Shown here: in pieces, positions 34,220 through 39,969 of the stretch
Position numbering within the stretch: position 1 is the first letter of the stretch
Layout of the letters: every line of letters starts with the position of its first letter
NCBI GenBank assembly: GCA_025358055.1
Contig: JANYKV010000041.1
Span: 1-39,969, forward strand
Length of the DNA stretch: 39,969 bases
Reading direction: 5' to 3'
DNA from: Gemmatimonadota bacterium
GTDB taxonomy: Bacteria > Gemmatimonadota > Gemmatimonadetes > Gemmatimonadales > GWC2-71-9
Position numbers and translations under genes: made by a program
Notes under the pieces: generated by a model
Databases searched by the model: none
What the model saw: only the letters and a program-made list of their open reading frames with translations
Told to the model about the DNA's origin: nothing

Positions 34220-35797
34220 CTACTCGCGGGTTTCGCCCAAGGCGGGGCGACGCTCGGTGGGGATGGGACGGTCCTTCGTCGGCTGGCCGCGGCGGGCGAC
34301 GAGGGCGCCCCGACGAAGTAACTCGAGATGCGGTGCCAGGAGATCGGCGAATTGCTGCGCGAGCTCGACGGGCGGATGCTCGGGATCCAGGTCGGTGCCC
34401 CACAATCGAAGCGCGCCCACGGGCCGCCCCGCGACGCGCAACGGAACGATCAACTCTTCTCCTTCACCCTGGCGTTGGAGGACGTAGCTCAACTCGCCAC
34501 GCACGACCGGACCGACCGAGGTTTCGTGCATGCCGACGAGGGGAAGGTCAAGGAGTGGTCGCACGTCGCCCGGCTCAAAAAAGACTACCTCACGTTCGGC
34601 GAGGCGCAGAGCGAATTGAGCCGTTTCGAACGTGATAGCCTGCCGGAGCAATCGCACGAACTCGCGGGTGGCCTCGCCCAGGTGGGCCGTCGTCGCCAAC
34701 ATCGTCGCCACCGCCGAAGACTGTGCCGCGGGGCTCTGGAGGGCCTGGACTTGGGCTCGCAGGGAATCCGCATCGGCCGAGAGGCGAAGCGCGGTGGCGC
34801 GGGGCGCCACCAGCTGCGCGATCGTCGCCAAGAGTTGCTCATCCGCCGGACGATACAATCCGTCAGCGGCACTGCCGAGCAAGAGGTACCCGACGCGATT
34901 GCCTCCCACGGTCAGGGTGGCGCCCAGAATCGAATGCAGCCTGCGGCTCTCGCGAGTTTCCGGTTCGACCGGCCAATGGGCCTCCGTCTCGCCTCCTACC
35001 TCGAGGTCCGCGATCGCGACCGTAGGCTCCCCGCGGAAAAGGTCGATCAACGCCTCAATGGAACGCGTGCTGGAGGCTCGATGTTCGCCCCACCGCCGGC
35101 GCATCGGTGCTCCGCTCATGAACGACCAAGTTCCCGCCGCCGGCCCGGCCGCGACGATCTCCAGACGATCGTGGGGGATGACGGGGTAGAGCGCGCCGGA
35201 AAGGCGCGAGACCAACTCCCGCCCCGAACGCACTTCGGCCACCACTCGCGCGATATGCTCGGGGAGCGCCTCCGCCGTCATCGCGGGTTCGAGCGTGCTG
35301 TGCGTCGCTTCGCCGGATCCGGCCAGGGCCAGATGGTTCAACGGCTGGACCAACTCCTTGACCATCGCGTGGAGCCGAATGGCTTGGGCCGGGCCAAATT
35401 GGCCAAGGCGAAGCGCGCCGAGGAGGACGAGGCCCACATCACGGCCACTGGAGCGCACCGGCACCGCGATGGCGGAGGCGTACCCGGCCTGCCGGAACCG
35501 TTCTTCCAATTCGAAGAGCTGATCCTGAGTCAGCTGCGGAGCGGGTGAAGGGATGTCCAAATTGTCGAGCGCGAGTTCCTCGGGCCCAAGCAACACGACG
35601 CCGCCGCCTGGAGGAAACAGCCAGAGCGCGAGCAAGTCGTGCTGGACTTCCATACCCACCGTGTTCGACAGCGCCATGTGCCACGTGGCGATGGCCACGG
35701 GGTCCACGCCGGAGGCCTCCGGGGGGAGGACCGGAATCAGCGCTCGCTGGCTTTTCGAGGTCGACTGGACTGAGTGAGACGGCACGGACATAGGCAC
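34220..35797 (-). CDS. Protein of three tandem GAF-like domains, no output domain
   Basis: About 525 residues from GTG 35797; ATG 35791 is equally possible and no strong ribosome-binding site decides. Three GAF-like units are visible: ~25-165 ('YASAIAVPVRSSGRDVGLVLLG'), ~185-345 ('TLTVGGNRVGYLLLGSAADG') and ~375-505 ('EELIVPLRVAGRPVGALRLWG'). The first and third end in the 'P-V/L-R...G-L/A' strand typical of GAF. There is no kinase, cyclase, HTH or Fe-S motif, and no Cys cluster. The C-terminal 25 residues are charged and probably disordered. It may be a small-molecule or redox sensor working through a partner, perhaps the orphan GAF histidine kinase at 7979, but nothing in the sequence shows this. 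It is oriented away from the copper operon across a 216-nt spacer. Confidence 0.7.
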   Translation of the reverse strand: MPMSVPSHSVQSTSKSQRALIPVLPPEASGVDPVAIATWHMALSNTVGMEVQHDLLALWLFPPGGGVVLLGPEELALDNLDIPSPAPQLTQDQLFELEERFRQAGYASAIAVPVRSSGRDVGLVLLGALRLGQFGPAQAIRLHAMVKELVQPLNHLALAGSGEATHSTLEPAMTAEALPEHIARVVAEVRSGRELVSRLSGALYPVIPHDRLEIVAAGPAAGTWSFMSGAPMRRRWGEHRASSTRSIEALIDLFRGEPTVAIADLEVGGETEAHWPVEPETRESRRLHSILGATLTVGGNRVGYLLLGSAADGLYRPADEQLLATIAQLVAPRATALRLSADADSLRAQVQALQSPAAQSSAVATMLATTAHLGEATREFVRLLRQAITFETAQFALRLAEREVVFFEPGDVRPLLDLPLVGMHETSVGPVVRGELSYVLQRQGEGEELIVPLRVAGRPVGALRLWGTDLDPEHPPVELAQQFADLLAPHLELLRRGALVARRGQPTKDRPIPTERRPALGETRE

Positions 35798-35838
35798 CCA
35801 ATGTGGGCAGAACTCGTGCCCCGCGAAATGAAAGGTTC

Positions 35839-35860
35839 AAGTATTGATGCCGCAATACTT
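35839..35860. promoter_or_regulatory. Perfect palindrome AAGTATTG-N6-CAATACTT
   Basis: Eight-base arms (35839-35846 and 35853-35860) with a six-base centre, 42-63 nt upstream of the GAF-protein start and 75 nt from the copZ -35 box. The form fits a homodimeric HTH repressor operator. The arms have no T-run and lie upstream of a gene, so a terminator is unlikely. The regulator is unknown. Confidence 0.5.
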
Positions 35861-35934
35861 TGCGGAGCAAACTATGACTCATCCCTGAAGAAACTCGCCG
35901 ACGAGGACGCGTCTTGCGACTCAGCACCAGGGTG

Positions 35935-35963
35935 TTGACATACCCCTCCCCCCTATATATACT
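35935..35963 (+). promoter_or_regulatory. copZ promoter with probable CsoR operator in the spacer
   Basis: TTGACA (35935-35940), a 17-nt spacer and TATACT (35958-35963) make a near-consensus sigma-70 promoter 50 nt before the copZ ATG. The spacer contains TACCCCTCCCCCCTATA (35941-35957), a C-tract flanked by TA-rich ends as in operators of CsoR/RcnR-family repressors. The csoR gene at the end of the operon makes copper-induced autoregulation likely. The normal 17-nt spacing argues against a MerR/CueR-type promoter. Confidence 0.75.
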
Positions 35964-36013
35964 TGAAGCCAACCACGTAGGGTACGACGTCCCACCAATC
36001 GTTTGAGGGCCCT

Positions 36014-36226
36014 ATGGCTTCGCTGACGCTACAGATCGAAGGCATGAGCTGCGGACATTGTCTCAACGCCGTGCGGAAGAGTCTGGGAAACTTGCCCGGG
36101 GTCCACATCGGCTCGGTGCAGATCGGCCGGGCCTTGCTGGAGTATGATCCCGCGTTGATCGACCCGGCGAAAATCTCCGCAGCCATCGACCAGGCAGGAT
36201 ATCACGCGAACGTTGTGCCGTCATGA
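36014..36226 (+). CDS. copZ: CopZ-type copper chaperone (HMA domain)
   Basis: 70 residues, the usual size for a free heavy-metal-associated domain. The metal site is M-S-C-G-H-C near residue 11; the His between the Cys residues is a copper-chaperone variant found in CopZ-like proteins. It carries cytosolic Cu(I) to the CopA ATPase encoded downstream. GAGGG precedes the ATG. The stop overlaps the next small gene (ATGA 36223-36226). Confidence 0.92.
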   Translation: MASLTLQIEGMSCGHCLNAVRKSLGNLPGVHIGSVQIGRALLEYDPALIDPAKISAAIDQAGYHANVVPS

Positions 36227-36378
36227 GTGCGGCCTTCGCCAAGGTCCTGGTCACAGTTCTTGGCACAGCTCTGATCGCGTGGGTCAATTGGTATTTCTTC
36301 CTTGCCGCTCCGCGGACGACGTCAACTGGTCCCCTTTCTCCTCCCCATGGTCCCGGACACATGAAAGGGCGTTTGTGA
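36223..36378 (+). CDS. 51-residue single-helix membrane peptide between copZ and copA
   Basis: An open frame of 51 codons locked between its neighbours: ATG overlaps the copZ stop (ATGA) and its TGA overlaps the copA start (GTGA at 36375-36378). The product has one membrane helix, about residues 7-28 ('[20 protein letters not shown]'), then a short tail with Pro, two His and a Met ('[12 protein letters not shown]'). The 'VNWYFF' end of the helix resembles the anchor of small membrane cupredoxin-like proteins, so it may be a shortened relative or a CopA accessory peptide. Perfect overlap spacing on both sides and a sensible membrane peptide are the evidence that it is real. Confidence 0.65.
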   Translation: MSAAFAKVLVTVLGTALIAWVNWYFFLAAPRTTSTGPLSPPHGPGHMKGRL

Positions 36379-38687
36379 CGGAAACCAGTGCCCTCGACGT
36401 AACCGGCATGACATGCGCCGCATGCAGTAGTCGCATTCAGCGCACGCTCGAGCAGACTGCCGGGGTGAGTTCCGCCAACGTCAACCTCATGACCAACTCG
36501 GCAACCATCAGTTATGACACCGCCGTCGTTACGCCGGAACAGCTCGTCCATGTCATCGAGGAGATCGGATACGGCGCATCCATCCCGGCACCGAATGCCA
36601 ATTTACGACAACAGGCCGACGCGGAGACCACGGAGCGTGAAGCGGAGCGGCGCACGATTTTTCGGAAGCTGGTGGTGAGCGGGAGCGCAACGATTCTCGC
36701 GATGATAGTCAGCATGCCCCTCGCCGAGGCGACACCCGGCATGCAGGACCCGCTGATGTCGCTGATGATGCCCTTGACGCGAGCGATTACCTTCGTTGCG
36801 CCTTGGCTTGGTTCCGCGGGCCCCGAGCTTCTGCGATGGACCCTGTTGGCTCTCACGGTCCCCGTGGTGTTCTGGGCCGGCCGTCACTTCTACACCAGGG
36901 CCTGGTCCGCATTCCGCCACCATGGCGCCGACATGAACACGCTGATTGCTGTCGGCACCGGGGCCGCCTTTGCCTTCAGCGTCGCGATGACCGTCGGCGG
37001 AGGCTGGTTCTCGGCCCACGGTATTGCGCCCGCGGTCTACTACGAGGCGGTAGTCACCATCATTGCCCTCATCTTGCTCGGTAACCTGCTGGAATCGAAG
37101 GCGAAGGGCAGCGCGACCAGCGCGATCCGACGGCTGATTGGCCTACAGCCCAAAACGGCCCGAGTGCGCCGCACCGGCGCCGAGACCGAAGTGGCGCTAT
37201 CGAATGTTCTGGTCGCGGATGAAGTGATCGTTCGGCCGGGCGAAAGTATTCCGGTGGATGGCGAGGTGATTGAGGGCCGGAGCACGGTGGATGAATCGAT
37301 GCTCACAGGCGAGCCGATGCCCATAGCCAAGGATGTCGGTGATTTAGTGACCGCCGGAACCCTCAATCGAACCGGGGCGCTGGTGATGCGGGCGCTCCGG
37401 ATTGGCGAGGACACTGCGTTGGCGCGGATCGTTCGGTTGGTGCAGCAGGCCCAAGGAGAGCGGGCCCCGATCCAGGCCGTTTCCGATCGGATCGCGGCGG
37501 TTTTTGTTCCTGTGGTGATTTCGATCGCCATCTTGACTTTTATCCTGTGGTTCGATCTGGGGCCGGAGCCCGCCGCGCTCAGGGGCATGGCTGCCGCCGT
37601 CACTGTGCTGATTATCGCGTGTCCGTGCGCCATGGGCCTGGCGGTGCCGACCGCCGTGATGGTTGCGACAGGAAGAGGCGCGGAATTCGGCCTCCTGATC
37701 AAAGGAGGCCCGGCGCTTCAACGAGTCAACGATCTCGACACGATTGTGCTGGATAAGACCGGCACTGTCACCGAAGGCCAGCCTCGCGTCACCGACATCT
37801 TCAGCACCGGCCGATCCGAAAGAGAGGTACTTGCACTCGCAGCGGCGCTTGAGCGAAAAAGCGAGCACCCTGTGGCCGAGGCGATTCTGGCGGAAGACCA
37901 GGCGCGTGGTGGAGCGGCGCTCTCCGCGACCGAGTTCGAAGCGGTCCCGGGGAAGGGCGTGCGAGGGTTGGTCGATGGTGCCAGAGTCTTGGTGGGAAAT
38001 CCCACCATAATGGAGAGCGCCACTGTGCCTGCGGACCTACAAGCCGCGGTGGACCGGTGGAGCCGAGAAGCAAAGACAGTCATTCAGATTGCCGTGGAGC
38101 AAGCGGTCGTGGGCGCGATTGCCGTGGCCGATCCGATGAAGCCGACCAGTCGGGATGCGGTGGCGCGACTCCAAGCGCTCGGCCTCGAAGTAGTCCTCCT
38201 TACCGGAGACAACAGACTGTCCGCCGAGGCCGTGGGTCGGGCGTTGGGCATCGCTCGAGTCGTGGCCCAGGTCCTTCCGAATGAGAAACTCGCTTTCATC
38301 GAGTCCCTCCAGCATGCGGGGCACGTTGTTGCGATGGTCGGTGACGGAATCAACGACGCTCCTGCTCTGGCTAAGGCAGATGTGGGGATTGCGATCGGTA
38401 CCGGAACTGACGTGGCAATCGAGGCGGCCGATATCACCCTGCTGCAGGGAGATTTGGTGGGGGTCGCTCGAACGGTGGTCCTGTGCCGCAAGAGCATGCG
38501 CGTCATCCGCCAAAATCTGTTCTGGGCGTTTGCATACAACGTGATCGGGATTCCGGTGGCGGCCGGACTGCTGTATCCAGTCGCCGGGATCCTGCTCACC
38601 CCAACCATGGCGGCCGTTGCGATGGCGCTCAGCAGCGTCACCGTGGTGACCAACAGCCTGCGGTTAAAGGGCGTCAGGGGTGACTGA
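36375..38687 (+). CDS. copA: Copper-exporting P1B-type ATPase CopA
   Basis: 770 residues from GTG 36375 (AAAGGG upstream; GTGA overlap). The longer frame from 36213 is discarded because it covers copZ and the small membrane gene. One N-terminal HMA domain has M-T-C14-A-A-C17. The transport motif is CPC (C416, C418), and the phosphorylation site is D460 in DKTGT. 'SEHPVAEAI' (H498) is the nucleotide-binding HP motif and '[10 protein letters not shown]' (around 656) is the hinge motif. Eight membrane helices are expected. CPC together with the conserved C-terminal helices marks it as a Cu(I) exporter (P1B-1) rather than Zn/Cd. It takes copper from CopZ. csoR follows 164 nt later. Confidence 0.95.
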   Translation: MTETSALDVTGMTCAACSSRIQRTLEQTAGVSSANVNLMTNSATISYDTAVVTPEQLVHVIEEIGYGASIPAPNANLRQQADAETTEREAERRTIFRKLVVSGSATILAMIVSMPLAEATPGMQDPLMSLMMPLTRAITFVAPWLGSAGPELLRWTLLALTVPVVFWAGRHFYTRAWSAFRHHGADMNTLIAVGTGAAFAFSVAMTVGGGWFSAHGIAPAVYYEAVVTIIALILLGNLLESKAKGSATSAIRRLIGLQPKTARVRRTGAETEVALSNVLVADEVIVRPGESIPVDGEVIEGRSTVDESMLTGEPMPIAKDVGDLVTAGTLNRTGALVMRALRIGEDTALARIVRLVQQAQGERAPIQAVSDRIAAVFVPVVISIAILTFILWFDLGPEPAALRGMAAAVTVLIIACPCAMGLAVPTAVMVATGRGAEFGLLIKGGPALQRVNDLDTIVLDKTGTVTEGQPRVTDIFSTGRSEREVLALAAALERKSEHPVAEAILAEDQARGGAALSATEFEAVPGKGVRGLVDGARVLVGNPTIMESATVPADLQAAVDRWSREAKTVIQIAVEQAVVGAIAVADPMKPTSRDAVARLQALGLEVVLLTGDNRLSAEAVGRALGIARVVAQVLPNEKLAFIESLQHAGHVVAMVGDGINDAPALAKADVGIAIGTGTDVAIEAADITLLQGDLVGVARTVVLCRKSMRVIRQNLFWAFAYNVIGIPVAAGLLYPVAGILLTPTMAAVAMALSSVTVVTNSLRLKGVRGD

Positions 38688-38701
38688 GTTGTAGCGGAGC
38701 A

Positions 38702-38730
38702 GGGAAAGGGATAAGGGGAAGGGAAAAGGG
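38702..38730 (+). other. G-quadruplex-type sequence between copA and csoR
   Basis: Five G-runs of at least three (38702-38704, 38708-38710, 38715-38718, 38721-38723, 38728-38730) separated by 2-4 nt loops satisfy the usual G3+N1-7 pattern. They lie on the coding strand of the copA-csoR spacer, in a stretch almost free of pyrimidines. It could tune csoR expression in the mRNA or act as a transcription pause. Folding is not demonstrated. Confidence 0.5.
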
Positions 38731-38851
38731 ACGGCCAGAACAAGACGGCAAATGGAAGGCGGCAAGGACAGGACGGCAAAGACCGCACGACGAGAGGAGC
38801 GATCCGATCGTTCAGCAATCGGTGAGATCTCCAACGGGGGGAGGAGCTTAC

Positions 38852-39196
38852 ATGCAGGGGAACGCAATCGCATCATGTGCTTGTGGTACGACCAACGATG
38901 GTGAACGGAAGGCGGTTGCTGTCGATCCCGCCATCAAGCACACGGTGCTCACTCGGCTGCGGCGGATTGAGGGGCAGGTGCGGGGCCTCCAAAAAATGGT
39001 GGAGGAGGAGCGCTATTGTGCCGACATTCTGACCCAGGTTTCCTCGGTACACGAGGCATTGCGCGGGGTGGGGCGAGCGCTGCTGCAGAACCATCTGCGT
39101 CACTGTGCGACCGAGGCCATTCGATCGGGCGATGATGAGCGAGCTGAGGCAATGTACCAGGAGCTGATCGACCTCATGGCGAAAAACGTTCGATAA
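38852..39196 (+). CDS. csoR: CsoR-type copper-sensing repressor
   Basis: 114 residues from ATG 38852 (strong GGGGGGAGGAG site, four bases before); an in-frame GTG at 38822 lacks one. An all-helical DUF156 protein with the copper ligands at exactly the CsoR spacing: C56, H81, C85 (C-x24-H-x3-C, as Cys36-His61-Cys65 in the M. tuberculosis protein). It would bind the C-tract operator in the copZ promoter and leave it on binding Cu(I). An N-terminal 'SCAC' extension (C9, C11) is extra. Position last in the operon gives a negative feedback loop. Confidence 0.93.
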   Translation: MQGNAIASCACGTTNDGERKAVAVDPAIKHTVLTRLRRIEGQVRGLQKMVEEERYCADILTQVSSVHEALRGVGRALLQNHLRHCATEAIRSGDDERAEAMYQELIDLMAKNVR

Positions 39197-39294
39197 GCTA
39201 GCGGGATTGCCCCAATGCCCCCCCGAGCGGAACGAGAGATCTCCACATCGGCCGTTGGTATACCGCCGGACCCACCTGGTGAGATTTCCCTTTC

Positions 39295-39309
39295 CCCTCG
39301 GAATGAGGG
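39295..39309. terminator. Weak hairpin between convergent csoR and clpP
   Basis: CCCTC (39295-39299) pairs with GAGGG (39305-39309) around a GGAAT loop, between the ends of two converging genes. It is short and lacks a T-tract on either strand, so it is at most a weak terminator. The rest of the 135-nt spacer holds nothing recognisable. Confidence 0.25.
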
Positions 39310-39331
39310 ACCGGTGCTCGTCCGCAGTCTA

Positions 39332-39922
39332 CTAGGTGACTGAGTCGAGGTCGGCGACCGAGTTGATGACCTGGCCTACGATCCCATAGCGAATGGCCGC
39401 CTGTGAGTCGAGCCAGAAGTTTCGGTGCGTGTCTTCTTCGATCCGCTCCAATTGCTGACCCGTGCCTTGGGCGAAGAGGCGATTCAGGCGTTCCCGCATC
39501 TTGATGATCTCGCGGGCCTCAATGTCGATGTCCGCAGCCGTTCCTCCGGTTCCCCCAGCCGGCTGGTGCAAGAGAAACCGGGTGTTGGGCAGACAATACC
39601 GGTTTTCTCGGGGTACGGCCATGTAGATGAGCACCGCAATACTGGCCACCCAGCCCGTCCCGATCATCCGGACCGTGGGGGAAACGAAGCGAATCATGTC
39701 ATGGATCATGTCGCCCGCCTCAACGTGCCCTCCAGGCGAATTCACGAATATCGTGATGGGCTGATCGTTCTCCGCGCTGAGCGCGATGAGCTGGGCCGTG
39801 ACGTCGGACGCCACTCGTTGGTTGATCTCTCCGCTAATCACGAGCGTGCGCACGCGCAGCAACCGCTCGACGATAGGGTCCAGGCTAAACGGGAATTGGA
39901 TGGGGGAATGCTCGAGCGACAT
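39332..39922 (-). CDS. clpP: ClpP-family serine protease paralogue with Asn in the triad
   Basis: 196 residues from ATG 39922 (AGGAG eight bases upstream); another in-frame ATG at 39946 precedes the ribosome-binding site. The fold matches ClpP: 'FVNSPGGHVEAGDMI', nucleophile S94 (WVASIAVLI), H119 (LLHQPAGG) and 'DIDIEAREIIKMRERLN'. Counting on from the His, the position of the catalytic Asp (49 residues later in E. coli ClpP) is N168 in 'EEDTHRNFW', so the triad is Ser-His-Asn. The 'GTGWVASIA' context also differs from the usual 'GQAASMGA'. No clpX or tig gene is adjacent, so this is probably an accessory ClpP that may need a partner ring to be active. Confidence 0.9.
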   Translation of the reverse strand: MSLEHSPIQFPFSLDPIVERLLRVRTLVISGEINQRVASDVTAQLIALSAENDQPITIFVNSPGGHVEAGDMIHDMIRFVSPTVRMIGTGWVASIAVLIYMAVPRENRYCLPNTRFLLHQPAGGTGGTAADIDIEAREIIKMRERLNRLFAQGTGQQLERIEEDTHRNFWLDSQAAIRYGIVGQVINSVADLDSVT

Positions 39923-39969
39923 GGGCCTGTCTCCTGGAGGGATCATTCAATACGCGTGGATTCTTGGAC

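Noticed and set aside
35439..35972. 177-codon minus-strand frame upstream of the GAF gene
   Set aside because: Overlaps the GAF gene in another frame, covers the copZ promoter and has no start signal.

Overview
This is a GC-rich, densely coded bacterial window of about 40 kb. The organism is probably an uncultured soil or sediment bacterium of the Gemmatimonadota/Acidobacteriota kind. I infer this from the large secreted Asp-box propeller protein, the LVIVD-type and DUF5107 proteins, the Tat-exported Rieske proteins and the general base composition. No rRNA, tRNA, CRISPR array, insertion sequence or phage gene was seen, so the taxonomic guess is soft.

Layout. (1) 1-856: 3' part of a TPR protein. 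(2) 926-6984, minus strand: a five-gene operon of two small polytopic membrane proteins with conserved-looking histidines, a Tat-exported Rieske protein, a Tat/lipobox double-Rieske protein, and a lipoprotein with nine ~110-residue Ig-like repeats ending in a c-type heme domain (CX4CH). Together they look like an undescribed membrane-to-surface electron-transfer chain. (3) 7275-9505: an SDR oxidoreductase coupled to a GAF histidine kinase. (4) 9571-16788: a CzcCBA-type heavy-metal efflux operon bracketed by two related small His/Cys proteins. The second is fused in frame to part of an LVIVD beta-propeller protein. czcA and the LVIVD fusion each carry an apparent 1-nt deletion. (5) 16937-26513: three large exported proteins (ten-Asp-box propeller, DUF6067/GH-like, DUF5107-TPR), suggesting glycan handling.

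(6) 26604-31406: a soluble NAD-linked formate dehydrogenase. Its molybdopterin subunit has an in-frame TGA at the selenocysteine position, followed by a clear SECIS-like hairpin. The N-terminal [4Fe-4S] domain of this subunit is missing. It is instead the C-terminal domain of the third gene of the operon (2Fe-2S + 2x4Fe-4S + Fe4S4), so the catalytic chain is split and permuted between two genes. The middle gene is a NuoE-NuoF fusion. A membrane protein and a CPBP-family membrane protein follow, and fdhD (Mo-bis-MGD sulfuration) lies on the opposite strand at 33236-34099. (7) 34220-35797: a GAF-only protein with a perfect palindrome upstream.

(8) 36014-39196: a copper operon copZ - 51-aa membrane peptide - copA - csoR. 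It has a near-consensus promoter whose 17-nt spacer holds a C-tract that could be the CsoR operator, and a G-quadruplex-type sequence before csoR. (9) 39332-39922, minus strand: a ClpP paralogue with Asn in place of the usual triad Asp.

The two most novel candidates are the split Sec-formate dehydrogenase and the Rieske/repeat-cytochrome operon.
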